A program made the position numbers and the translations under genes. A stretch of DNA of 64,000 nt from Lunularia cruciata (lineage: Eukaryota; Streptophyta; Marchantiopsida; Lunulariales; Lunulariaceae), in assembly GCA_948567375.1 (NCBI GenBank), contig OX419759.1:36371493-36435492 (forward strand), in the 5' to 3' direction. The notes beneath the pieces are model-generated. The model saw nothing but the letters and a program-made list of their open reading frames with translations. It searched no databases and was not told where the DNA came from. Position 1 is the first letter of the stretch. Every line of letters begins with the position of its first letter. Positions 22,535 through 33,639 of the stretch are shown piece by piece.

Positions 22535-23620
22535 ATTGTATCAAAGCAGGTGTTTTAATCCAAGAAAGTGGATAACCCTTCTTGGGGAACATAGGCTACT
22601 AAGACTAAGTAATTTCCAAGGGAGAAAATGTAGTGCAATCAATAGATTGGGGATGTTTTATTGGGAGGATAGGATAGAGGCTCCTAGAGGACAATTTCTT
22701 GAACCTCACTATTTATTCTTGAATTTACTCCACATCAATATTATGTACATCCAATGTGAGCAAGTGAGAATATATCTTATTACCATTATGGAGCAGAGTT
22801 CATAAATAAAGTGATGAAGTTGCCAAACCCGGTCTATTGGTAGTGACATATAAAAGAGAGTAGGATTTTGACAATCTACATTATGTTATGATGCAATGGA
22901 TTTGAATATATCAAATCCTCTTCCTTTAAACACTCAAGTAGAAGTTTGTTATGTAGTTAGAACAAAAGTGATGTTTAGGGATTTCGTAGTCTACAATTTC
23001 AATGAGAAATATAATTAACAAGTGATAGCCTTTGAGGTCCCAATGGTAGTTCTAATTTTTATGTCCCCTCTTGGGTGATTATATTAACCCTAAAATTGGA
23101 TTTCAAAAATGAATTGATATTTTCAATTATTCACAATTGAGATCATTGATCATTATATAGGCATGTTACATGTAGGTAATTGACCAATAAAGCCCTCACA
23201 TGGTACAATGCTTGGTAACTATCAAAGTTGACAAAAGGAAGAAAGATTATTTGGATGGCAATGCAAGAAGTGCCATTGAAGAATTTCTAATCCGTGAGAT
23301 TTTGTGCAAATGGCTCAAACTTGACTATGGAGGTTGAAGCATAAAAACAACATACAAGAGTACATAGAAGTATTTCTCAATCTACATGTTGAGATAACAA
23401 TATGAGTCTAATGAAAGCTCTTGATAACTCCAAACAAGAACTAAAAGAGAAAATTTGCCAAGATGTAATGGTACAAAATTCTCACATTGGTTTTGAAGCC
23501 ATTGCATATGCTCAAGGAATAGCAAGGGCTCCTAGAGGAGGTGAAGGATTAGACTCAAATCAACACTATTGGGCTGAAACACCAAACTTTGGTGAACCAA
23601 TTCTTATGGAATTGGGCAAC
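22535..23620 (+). pseudogene. Leader and partial gag of element C
   Basis: The first about 550 bp match, in reverse complement, the leader of element D (42940-43470) and carry no gene. From about 23080 the sequence aligns with D gag (for example 23245-23540 against 42180-42430), including an LKWLKLDYGG-like capsid segment and HYWAETPNFGEPILMELGN. At about 23620 it jumps to sequence that in D lies beyond the protease (KIDRCFISLIREVQSAQL). This copy has therefore lost the gag C-terminus and protease. Confidence 0.65.
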
Positions 23621-24540
23621 ATTCATAAGATAGATAGATGTTTCATAAGTCTAATAAGAGAAGTCCAAAGTGCACAACTCAATTTTCAAATTCTTGGAAA
23701 TTTAAAAGATGTGGTCAAGAAGTTTCAAGATGTCTTTCATGATGATCTACCCTTAGGATTACCACCAAAAAGGAGAGTACATCATAAAATTGAGATACTT
23801 CCTTGGAAGCCACCTCCTTATAAGGCCTCATATTGACTATCACTTTAGGAATTGGAGGAGTGTAAGGCTCAAATTGAGCATGATGTAGAAAGGGTTTATC
23901 CAACCCAACATATCACCATATGGGGCTCTTGTCTTGTTTGTGAAGAAGAAGGATGATACAATATGCATATGCATTGACTAACAAGGCCTAAATCAACAAA
24001 CAGTGAAGAAAAAATACCTATTATCTTGCATGGATGACCTGTTTGATCAACACAATGTGGCAAATCACTTCACCAAACTTGATCTATAGAGCGGTTACAA
24101 CCAAATCAGGATCATAGATGAAAACATACACAAAACTACCTTTCAAACAAGGTGTGATCACTTTATGTACTTGGTGATACCGCTTGGCCTCACAAATGCA
24201 CTAGCCACTTTCATGAGTTTGATGATGACATCTTAGTGTAGAGTATTACAATGATACAACACAAGCAACATCTACAAGCAGTCCTCCAGATTCTAGTACA
24301 AAATCAATTGTATGCCAAAACTCAAAGTGCAAGTTTGGAAAGTCTAAAGTAGATATACTTGGGGCATAGAGTATGTGTCAAAGGTATCCAAGTGTTAATA
24401 GATAAAATAGAGTTCATTAAAAAATGAGGTACTCTAGAAGATCAAACTCAACTCAAGAGTTTCTTGGGATTGATGGGGTTTTATCATCAATTCAATAAGA
24501 ACTTCTCCATGTCACATAACTTCTAACTACACTACTTGGC
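23621..24540 (+). pseudogene. Reverse transcriptase of element C
   Basis: VQSAQLNFQILGNLKDVVKK, then FQDVFHDDLPLGLPPKR and HHKIEILPWKPPPYKASY mark the conserved entry into Ty3/gypsy RT. After a stop come [31 protein letters not shown] and [10 protein letters not shown], then [14 protein letters not shown]. The YxDD-type box is destroyed around 24220-24240. RNase H follows after a spacer containing FLGLMGFYHQFNKNFS. The gene is decayed but the domain order is unmistakable. Confidence 0.85.
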
Positions 24541-24551
24541 AAGGGAAAGAA

Positions 24552-25316
24552 GTGGATGTGAAGAACCGCATAAGAATTGCCCAAGAATTGAAAGATGCAT
24601 TACTACATGCACCAATCTTGAAATGGTTTGACCCAAAATGTCCAATCAAGTTGGCTATAGATGCATTAAGTTTTGCAATAAGAGCAATCCTACAACATGA
24701 ATGGAATGATAGATGGTACCCAATTGCATATTCTCTCAAAGTTGTTACCAAGAAAATGCAACTATCACACCACAAATTACAAAGAGTTGGCCATTGTCCT
24801 TGTAACCAAGCATGGAAGCATTATCTTAGCAAGACGGCACTTGTAGTGGAGACAAACCACAAACCTCTAGTCTACCTTGAGACACAAAAAGATCTATCTC
24901 ATCAACAAACCATTGTCTCCACTTTGCACACCAAGTGGAGACAATGGTTCAATATGACAATCACATATGTGGAAAGAAAGAAGCAACTTGTAGATGCATT
25001 CACCCAAATGCTTATGGCAAAAGATCTAGTGGTAGAGGTCAAGATGAACCAAGATTTTGGCCAAGGATTCTTTATGAAGACTAACCCACAAATTATAAGA
25101 GCTCAATCATCCAAAGGCATAACAAATACCCAAGGACTCACCTTTTGTGACAAAAAGTTATTGATTCTAGATGCCTCAAACCTAAGAACAACCATCCTAG
25201 CAGAATGTCATTATTCTACCATTGCAAGTCATGTTGGAGTGGACAAGACCTTAGATACAGTCAAATGCCATTACTATTGGCTCAAGATGAGCAACAATGT
25301 GATGGAGTATGTTTGA
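24552..25316 (+). pseudogene. RNase H and integrase zinc-binding region of element C
   Basis: A 254-codon open stretch. Residues about 15-140 are RNase H (ELKDALLHAPIL, PIKLAIDALSFAIRAILQ, ALVVETNHKPLVYLETQ, and TKWRQWFNMTITYVERKK for the C-terminal helix and strand). In the Ty3/gypsy standard the catalytic segment is D(T/A)S; here it is IDALS. Residues about 195-250 are the integrase H2C2 domain (ILAECHYSTIASHVGVDKTL, YYWLKM), which ends at a stop before the CxxC. It is open for its length only by chance preservation; it is cut off from RT and the integrase core. Confidence 0.85.
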
Positions 25317-26330
25317 AGCTGCCTACTCTATCAACAAAATAAACACTCTAATGAGGCTACCATGTGACTCCTTCAACCACTCCTGATTCCTAAATAATGT
25401 TTGGAACATGTCAACGTAGATCTGGTTTCTAAATTGCCCAAGACTACCTCAAGGTTTGACTCCATTGTAGTCTTTGTAGATTTACTCAACTAAATGATTC
25501 ATGTGTATCATACAACCAAGGAAATGATTGCTCCACAATTAGCTCAAGCATACTTAACTATAGGCTTTTCTCACCATGGCCTATCTTGAGTGCTCATCAT
25601 TGATTGAAGCACTCAATTCACTAGTTTGTTTTGGAGAACACTCTTTGGCCCCTTCAAAACCAAACTAGCCATGTCCATGGCATACCATCCAAAAACTGAT
25701 GGACAAACAAAGCAAGCTAATTGCACTATTGAGAACATGCTCCAAGGCTTCACTTTAGAGGAGCAAGAAAGGTGGGACACTTACCTCCATTGGTGGAATT
25801 TACCTACAATAATTCAATGAAAGCATCTACACATGTCACACCATTCTTCTTCATGTATGGCAAATGCCAAGCTCAGATTGTAAATCACCCAAAATCAATT
25901 AAAAAAAATATGTAAATGCACATCACATGCATATAGAGTTTAGCATTGGGGATTAGTCTGGCTGTCCACAACCAACCTCATGTTAGTTGGTCCTTGTAAG
26001 CTTAAACCTCATTTTATTGGGCCTTTTCCCATTCTCCATAAAATCAATAGAGTGGCCTATGAACTTGAGCTATCACCACATATGAAAATCCATCTAGTGT
26101 TCTTTGTTCCTTACCTTGCAAATATGCACTCCAATTGCCCCACTTTCCTTCCATACAAGAAGTTAACATTGTCCAACACTCATTGATGGCACGGAGGAAT
26201 ATGATGTCAAATGCATTCTCCAAAAATGCATCCATGATACCTGCCATCCGTGTGTGAAATATCTTGTATATTTGAAAGTGTGCCCATTGTATGAGGCAAG
26301 ATGGTAGCCAATAGCTAACTTGATCCATGC
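25317..26330 (+). pseudogene. Integrase core, C-terminal domain and chromodomain of element C
   Basis: LEHVNVDLVSKLPKT (first Asp) near 25390-25445 is followed by SIVVFVDLL. MAYHPKTDGQTKQANCTIEN at 25626-25820 is the region with the catalytic Glu. PCKLKPHFIGPFPILHKINR and LSPHMKIHLVFFV (25980-26140) form the C-terminal domain. EEYDVKCILQ and CVKYLVYLKV (26190-26310) form a degraded chromodomain whose W-K-G is now L-K-V. Several stops. It shows that family 2 is also a chromovirus. Confidence 0.82.
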
Positions 26331-26396
26331 ACTAGTATTAGTGCAATATTTTGAGCAATAGCTTTGCAATGAAGACATTACGTCTTAAAAAACGAG

Positions 26397-26961
26397 GGCT
26401 AGACATATTACCTAGAGGTAAAAATTGGTTTGGTAATATCTGGAAGGATTTTATATATGATAGTCTAAGTAGATCAGATAGAGATGTAATAAAAGAGTAC
26501 TCTTACAATAAGATTGAGGTCAAAAACACCCCAAAAAACTCAAAACTAATTAAAGGGCTAAATGGATAAATTAAGCCTCAAGAAAAATGAAAGATTCCCT
26601 ACCCTCCAAGATGAAAGGTGTTGCCTTCTCCCACCCTTGTTTGTCTCATTGAGAGCTTTCCAACAATACCTCACCCATTTTTTTCTAAGCATGAAGATTC
26701 CCCAAAGATTCCTTCCAATCAAAGTTGTTTGACCAACCAAATAGCACAAGGATTGACATGTCACCAATCCATGCAACTAATCTTAGGGTAAAACTTGTTG
26801 ACATGTAACCTATCCATATATCTGATCCAAGGGTGGAGCTCCCTTTGAGTGGATCCTCTTTGCTATATAATAAAGACAAGGTGCTCCTTTGGGGCATTGG
26901 AGTATTGAGGGATGAAGCCTTGTATTTCTATTGGGAGTTTCCTTGTCCTTGGAACATTACA
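26397..26961 (+). repeat. 3' LTR of chromovirus C
   Basis: Its first about 14 bp (TGTAATACCATTAG) are missing. It continues CTAGACATATTACC and ends GGAACATTACA, followed by the TTGTG duplication. TATA box GCTATATAATAAAGAC is near 26864. Confidence 0.88.
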
Positions 26962-26966
26962 TTGTG

Positions 26967-28217
26967 TTGATGGACATCTAATGAAACTATAAATTTATTG
27001 AGAGAAAGAGAAAATAAGGCTTATCCTAACTCTAGTAAAGTCATAGAAAGAACACCCATACCAATTGTTTGTTCATCCTTCACTCCCTATCACCAAATGT
27101 TTAAAACATCTTTGATTAACATCTTGAGTCCCTCTTCTCTAGTTTGTGAAGGTCAAACTGCTGCTCCTCACAAGAAAATATATCAAAACTTTGCTTTCCA
27201 AGTACCAAGAGTATGGAACATTGCTTAATCATCAAAAAATGAATATAACCTTTGAATATTATAATCACCCTTTGATATATACCTTGATATTTTATATTAT
27301 CTGAATACATGATAATATATCATTTATTCAAATATAATTTAGACATTCTGTTGTGTACCCTGATATATCATACCATTTATATATTATAAATATTTTATCA
27401 CTAAATATAAATTTGACTTAAATCAGGTGCACTTAACCTATCTGACCAAAAAACCCTATGGAAGTGCAACCCAACCACAACCTAAAAAAACCCCACCAAA
27501 ATGCACCAAGGCCCCAAAAGAATCTACCTAAACCAACCAAACACTATCCCATCCTAACCCATACTCCGTCCTAGATGAACCTACCAATCTCAAGAAGCAC
27601 AATCAACTCTTCCAAGTCTAAACAAACCCTTGCCCAACACACTTAACACAAGTTCTGCTAAATCTCTTGGCTGAACCACCAATTTTTTTGCTTATAAACT
27701 CCATAATCCAAACCAAACCCATGCCAAACCCAATAAACAGGATAAACACTCCACCAAAACCACCAATACTTGTTAAATGCTCCATTATGGAAGCACCCCA
27801 CTAAATACAACAAAAGTTGATTCAACCGTTGGACATTGGACCCTAATTCAAACCTTCTCAAACCAACTACACCCCAATATACAAACATTCCACATGAACT
27901 CAACAAAATTTATTTCACAATTGGTTTATCTCATGGTTGGAATATCAAAGGATTTATTTATAACCTAGAGTTTTCATGTTATTCAACATTTGTTTCGTAT
28001 TCCATATCCAATGGTGTAAACATATAATAGAGTTCAAAACATATCATAGGTGTAAACAAAAAGCTGAAAACATATATCTTATTTGGACCATCAAAAGAGT
28101 TTATCACAATTTTATTCCTCTTGAAACAAGGTGCAATTAATCATTCAAAAACACAAATTGTTTAGGTGTCTTGAATGGGAATCAAAAACCAAAAAGGTAA
28201 TTGGTATCATTTGAATC
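26967..28217. other. Unassigned DNA with an A/C-rich tract
   Basis: Positions 27440-27660 are strongly A/C-rich on the plus strand (CCAACCACAACC, AAAAAACCCC). Open frames of up to 82 codons have no recognisable motif. No gene called. Confidence 0.4.
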
Positions 28218-29654
28218 CTATGCGGTGGAGTAATTTGGAATTGGAAATTTTAGGTCATGTATGTAGCTTCTATAAGTCCCATAAGGAGAGTTGTCTAATT
28301 CCCCAAGCATATTCATAATGGTCTTAATTTCATATGGTGATTTCCTTGCTTGGGCTAATTCTAAAGTCATCAACTGCAATTGCTTAGATTTTGAACTTCT
28401 CTTTTGTATTCTTAACATGTCCACCTTTGATCTTATCTTCTTTGAGTGAACTTCCTCTAAAGGATCTACATTCACTCAAAGCTTTTCCATCTTCCATAGT
28501 ATTTTTGCTTCTATTTTAGCTTAACATGCATCTCTCTCTAGCTTCAAGTGACTCACTCCAAAGCTTTGGTTGATTTGATATATGGAGAGAGTGTTTAGAG
28601 TGTGGGGTTTGATTTCTAGGTACAAACTTGTTTTTCCTCCTCAATTCTCCCTCTTGCTCTTTGTTACTTGCCTCCTCCTTCTCTTGCACCCAACTCCTCA
28701 TCTTGCATAGTCTCTTCATTTAGAGTAGGAGCATGTAAATATGCATTCTACTTATTCAAAAATGATGGTGGAAAATGATTAGAATGACTATAATAAGCAT
28801 GAATATAATTAGAATGTGATTGGGATGGGATGGTGTGGGGTTAAATGCTTGGGAGTGTGGACAGAAATACTATTCTTGTGAAGGGATAGAAATGGCAGCA
28901 TGGGAGCTACTCTCATCCTCAAGAAAATCTCCTCCACCATTTTCTTCTTGCAAGTATGGTTGGGTGCATGGAACTACTTGAGGAATAAAAATCATAAGGT
29001 AATAATATTGGAGAATGGTAAAGCTCACTTTGTGCAATACTCATCTTTGGGAAATAAACTGCTTATTTCTTGCTTAGAGCAAGGTGCTACACAAATATTC
29101 ATGGGACTTTCCACTCCCACTTCCATGCTTACAAGGCTAGGAGAGTTATATTAGCTCCACCTCCAAACATCACATCCATTCTCCCATAATGCAGACACAT
29201 ATGATTCATTTTATCATTGATAGTTCTTAGTCCTTGTTTCAGCTCTCCTTCTTTCAAACCTTCCATTCTACACTTGTCTTTCCAAGCTCAAGCATTCTTA
29301 TATGAACTCATGTACCTAGCCTATTTCTTGAATAATCTGTCACCATCATCAACTCAAGGAAACCTCTCCTAAATATCACAAGATAAGTGGCCATGTAGTT
29401 GAAGACGGTGCACTTTTGCAATTGCCTCTTGCTATTACCTCCATGAATCTACTTGAAATGTTCAGGATTATCTAAGGTTTGAGCATAATGGAGAGAGCTT
29501 GTTTGTCAACTCCTTTCCCTTTGGTACTCACATCTTCTTTTCCTCTTGTCACTATCTTTAGTATAGAGGAAACCATCTCCAACAAATCTTGACAACTAAA
29601 ACTCTTTGATGAATCTATACCTGTATGGGGCCAAGGAGAAATCACTTGGTGCAT
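28218..29654 (-). pseudogene. Degenerate minus-strand ORF cluster, unrecognised
   Basis: Three open pieces follow one another on the minus strand: 29472-29654, 28516-28719 and 28218-28475. The pieces and intervening frames are charged and helix-prone (for example WKDKCRMEGLKEGELKQ near 29275, DEELGARE-like runs near 28690, and IQKRSSKSKQLQLMTLELAQ near 28390). I do not recognise the family. Because a Harbinger transposase lies about 10 kb upstream of the intervening insertions, and such elements carry a second Myb/SANT-like ORF, it could be that partner. No W-W-W Myb spacing is clear, so this is only a guess. Confidence 0.22.
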
Positions 29655-29742
29655 ACTAGTTGTTCCACCTCAACCTCAATGTGTGCACTTGTTTCCTCCA
29701 TACTCACTCTTATTCTATATTGCATTGATTGATGATAGTTGA

Positions 29743-30290
29743 TGTAATACCAATAGTTAGACATATTACCTAGAGGTGAAAATTGGCTTTGTAATATCTG
29801 GAAGGATGTTATGTATTGATGGGCTTGGTAGATCAGATAGAGGTGTTACCAAAACAATAATTCTACTAATAGGGAGCCAAAAATAGCCTACAAAATTTAG
29901 AGCTAATTTTGGGGGTCTAAATGGATGAATTAGGCCTTAAAAATGTGCAAAATATCCCAAAAAGAAGAGAAGGCTAGGCTATCCTCCCCCATTGTTTGTC
30001 TCATTGAGAGCTTTCAAATGGTACGTCATGCATACAATTTTGAGATTTATACAAGAAGATTCTCTAAAGATTTTCTTTGGTCAAAGATTGTTTGACCAAC
30101 CAAATAGGATCTGAATAGATATGTCACCCATGCATGCAACTAATCTAAGGGTAGAGCTTGATGACATGTCACCTATCCATGTATCTGATCCAAGGATAGA
30201 GCTTCCCCTAAGGGAATCCTCTTTGCTATATAATAAAGCCAAGGTGCTTCTTTGGGGCATTGAAGTATTGAGTGTGAAGCTTGGTGTGTC
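29743..30290 (+). repeat. Family-2 LTR fragment, 3' end lost
   Basis: It starts TGTAATACCAATAGTTAG and follows the family-2 LTR through the GCTATATAATAAAGCC box near 30223 and GGTGCTTCTTTGGGGCAT. It then diverges after GAAGCTTGGTGTG. No matching duplication was found for GTTGA at the left side. Confidence 0.75.
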
Positions 30291-30326
30291 CTATAAATCA
30301 ACACCCTATCCGTAATATTTTTTACA

Positions 30327-30622
30327 TACATTTCACTTTAAGGAATGATAAGCTTCAATGGGTACCCAAATAAACCTTAACAAGAAATAAAAAGTGTTGC
30401 AATTTTCTTATACCTTCTGAATTTGAAACACCCTAATGAATAGTCCATAAAAGTTTTTATAGTTTTATGCTATTGGGAGTGCAATTATAGGCAAACATTT
30501 CAATTTCAATGTCAAGTGGACATTGTAGAAATTCAAGGGTTAAATTAGTTGATGCAATCTACTTATGCTATGTGGAAAAGTAATAACTTTCATTACCCTA
30601 ATTAATACTTTTAGATCCATAT
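30327..30622. other. Unassigned AT-rich spacer between two LTRs
   Basis: Nothing recognised. Confidence 0.4.
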
Positions 30623-30627
30623 GTAAG

Positions 30628-30992
30628 TGTAATATCATTAGCTAGGGATCTTTCCAATGGTACCTCACCCATATTGTTTTGAGCTTCCTACCCAAAGATT
30701 TCCCAAAGATTCCCTTTGGTCAAATTATTTAACCAGCCAAATGGGACAAGGATCAACATGTCACCTATCCATGCAACTAATCTAAGGGTGCAACTTGTGG
30801 ACATATCACCAATCCATGTATTTGATCTAAAGGTGTAGCTCCCTTTGAGCGGATCTTCTTGCTATATAATAAGGACAAGGTACTCCTTTGGGGAGACAAG
30901 GTGCTCATTTGGGGCATCAAAGAGTTTATGAATTGTGTTTTTCTTGTGTTTCTTCATGTGTGTTTCTTTTAAGGTTTACTAGGAACATTACA
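30628..30992 (+). repeat. Solo LTR, family 2, with internal deletion
   Basis: TGTAATATCATTAGC...GGAACATTACA with 5-bp flanks GTAAG (30623-30627) and ATAAG (30993-30997), i.e. one mismatch. About 200 bp is missing between AGCTAGG and GATCTTTCCAATGG, which leaves the LTR 365 bp long. A short repeat of the GACAAGGT(A/G)CTC segment follows the TATA box. Confidence 0.82.
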
Positions 30993-30997
30993 ATAAG

Positions 30998-31498
30998 CCT
31001 TCAATTACCATAAACTAAAACAGATCAACTTTTTCTTGCTTGGTAGGATTTTCTATGGCATGTGGTGTGAGTATTGGGGTCCAACTACTGTAAAATTTCA
31101 TGCATATGTGTCCTAGATCTACCCTAAATTTTTATTCCACTTATTGTAAAAGAAAGCTTTAGATCATTTGTGTGACACTCAAAAGCCCTTGTTTGAATCT
31201 CCCACTAAGTTGTTATGGTTAAAAGTTGGTAGGAGTAGATAACTTTATGGATAATCTAAAATATGATCAATAATATTTTATCAAATTATTTGTAAACATC
31301 TATAATTTAAATTCAAAATTTAAAACCCTAATTTACTTATAAAAATTTAAAATTTATATTTTTATGAGATATTTCTATTTCTAATCAAATTCTCTCTATG
31401 GATATCCATAAAATATTTACAGATCTCACAAAAATCTGTTAAATTCATCAATCACAAATATGAAACCACTATTGTCCATATTTGAAATGCCTCACCAC
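30998..31498. other. Unassigned AT-rich DNA
   Basis: Nothing recognised; very AT-rich from 31240 to 31440. Confidence 0.4.
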
Positions 31499-31560
31499 AA
31501 GTCTTGTATGGCTTGATGGGTCTTTCCTTCTTTCTTTTATCCTACACTACCACTCTTGTC
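31499..31560 (+). repeat. Orphan 3' tail of the non-LTR element, fragment
   Basis: AGTCTTGTATGGCTTGATGG followed by GTCTTTCCTTC matches the middle of the tail at 1171-1200 with C/T changes. No coding sequence precedes it. Confidence 0.45.
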
Positions 31561-31939
31561 TCTAGTATTTCTTAAAAGTTGCTTCTTACCTCTATCAGCC
31601 ATTGATGTACTATATCTATGTTTCCTAAGGAAAGCTCATTGCATACAACCAAAAAAACCTTGCATTATTTTATTGTGTTTGATGCAAATTGGCACCATCA
31701 TTATTTTGTGTATGGTTTTAAACAAGTCATGAACAGACATGGATGTGTTTTCAATAGGCTTTTAAAATAGCTCATAGGATAACTCTATGACTGATCCTAT
31801 ATGAGTGGAGCTATTTAGTCTTCCTACTAGCAAAGACTCTAGCATCAATTTGTATTCATGTAAGAGTAGATGGGATAACTGCCACTTGGTGAAAAGAGGA
31901 TCATTATGCAACACAACTTTCCTCTCATGCTCTTGTTCC

Positions 31940-32080
31940 TTTGGCATTTGCATTCAATGGGTTCTAGGTCTCCTGTTCAATGAACGGCTTCTGTCCTCAA
32001 TTCTTTATACCATTGTTCCCTTGGCTATTGAGATTTTTGTGCATGTTCATCACCACTTTGACAAAATCCTTTGAGATGTA
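31940..32080 (+). pseudogene. Possible C-terminal fragment of a non-LTR endonuclease-type domain
   Basis: An 89-codon open stretch (31805-32074) ends VPLAIEIFVHVHHHFDKIL. This closely resembles FLLAVEIFGHFYHHFDNPF encoded at 48646-48936 on the minus strand, where it follows an RADLV-type endonuclease core. The upstream part of this frame is not recognisable. It is probably a small, decayed remnant of the same non-LTR family. Confidence 0.4.
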
Positions 32081-33004
32081 GCGTAATATTCCTAAGATAG
32101 GATAGTGCTATGGATATCCCTTTTGCCATGCTTACCTTCTACTTTTCATAGAGAGTTTGATCACCTTATACTACTCTTGAGTCTTAGGTCTTTAAAGATG
32201 GGCAGCCACAATAGGTGAGTCTAGACTTCTCAATAGTAAAATGAATGTGGAATCATCCAAATATAAGTAGAGTGTCAAAGTTAAGATGAGGTATGATAAC
32301 AAGAAGATTGATAAGACTTTATCAAGCCTTGCAAGGATAAAATTTAAGAGGTAAATATAGCTAAGCCACAATATTATCCAAATAAGGTGTTATTTTAATA
32401 CACCTAGAATCTCAAAGCTATATAAATCAAATGGTCTTCATATCATGGAGTATCCAAAGAAAATATCATAGTATGATTTTTTTCTTATGGATTCCCAGTT
32501 AGCTAGTGCTCTCCATACAGCAATGAACACCTATTATTTACCCTCTTTTGTTTATCTAATATGATAAACTCTTGCACAGTCCTTGATAAACATATCACCA
32601 TATCTATAACTCTATATAACTCTAAGCCTAGATGAATAAAGTGGTGATCTCACTACATAGCTCCTATTAAAAAAAAACCTTAGCTGTTTCCACTCCACTT
32701 GTAGCCCATCCAAGGAGATGGGTAATCATCCTTGTAAACCATAACATCTAATATTATCACTTGGTTGCCTTGAGCATATATACGTACCCTAACCTGAGTT
32801 ATTTATAATAGATACCTAAACTTCTTCCAAAGTGAAGTATCTACTTTCTTGTGCTAGTGAAAATATTCTATCCTTCATGATACTATGGGGAGCTATATGT
32901 TATACTACAAAAGAATGACAAGTCATATGGATCTTATTGCATCTAAGGTAATACCATATTTACAAGCAAGTAATGAAGGTGTAAATGTGTGGATAGAACC
33001 TAAA
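32081..33004. other. Unassigned AT-rich DNA
   Basis: No gene or repeat recognised. Confidence 0.4.
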
Positions 33005-33604
33005 TGTAATGTTGCAAGGACAGGAGAAACACACTAGAGAGACACAAGAGAAACACAAAGTTTCCTTCCTCAATACTCCGATGCCCCAAAGGAGCATCTT
33101 GTCTTTATTATATAGCAAAGAGGATCTACTCAAAGAAAGTTACACCCTTGGATCAAATATATGGATTGGTGATATGCTAGTGAGCTTCACCCTTAGATTA
33201 GTTGTATGGATTGGTGACATGTTCATCTTTGTCCTATTTGGTTGGTAAAACAAGTTTGAGCAAAGGGAATCTTTGAGGAATCTTCTTATGGGGAGCTCAA
33301 AATATCATAGATGAAGTACTGTTAGAAAGCCTTCAATGAAACAAACAACGAGTGGAGAAGGCAATGCTTTCTCTTCCATTGGGGAATAATTCTTCCATTT
33401 TTTGATATCTAATTCATCCATTTAGGCATTTGAAATTGGCTCTAAAGTTTGTAGGGTGTTTTTGACCTCTGCCCTATTAATGAAAGAACTCTTTTTGGTG
33501 AAATCACTATTTGATCTACTGTGACTATCATATATAACATCCCTAAGGATATTACCAACTCAATTTTCACCTCTAGATGATTTTGTCTAGCTAGCGCTAT
33601 TATA
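33005..33604 (-). repeat. 3' LTR of chromovirus D
   Basis: TGTAATGTTGCAAGG...GCTATTATA on the plus strand. TATA box CTTTATTATATAGC (plus-strand view) is near 33103. It is preceded on the minus strand by the purine tract AAAAGGGAGAGG (33606-33618). Confidence 0.85.
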
Positions 33605-33639
33605 AACCTCTCCCTTTTAAAATACAATGTCCTCATTGC

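Larger units (their letters stand above)
21975..26961 (+). mobile_element. Chromovirus C (Ty3/gypsy, family 2), 4987 bp, decayed and internally deleted
   Basis: LTRs at 21975-22534 and 26397-26961 are flanked by perfect TTGTG duplications (21970-21974 and 26962-26966). Primer site ATTGTATCAAAGCAGG follows the 5' LTR. A purine tract, AAAAAACGAGGG, precedes the 3' LTR, whose first about 14 bp are missing. Order on the plus strand: leader, partial gag, RT, RNase H, integrase, chromodomain. Compared with element D, the C-terminal gag and protease are deleted near 23620. All ORFs carry stops. Confidence 0.92.

Noticed and set aside
26184-26310. Cys-rich motif in the element C chromodomain as a zinc-binding module
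   Set aside because: The cysteines are at positions that are Arg in related chromodomains and fit CGN-to-TGN decay.
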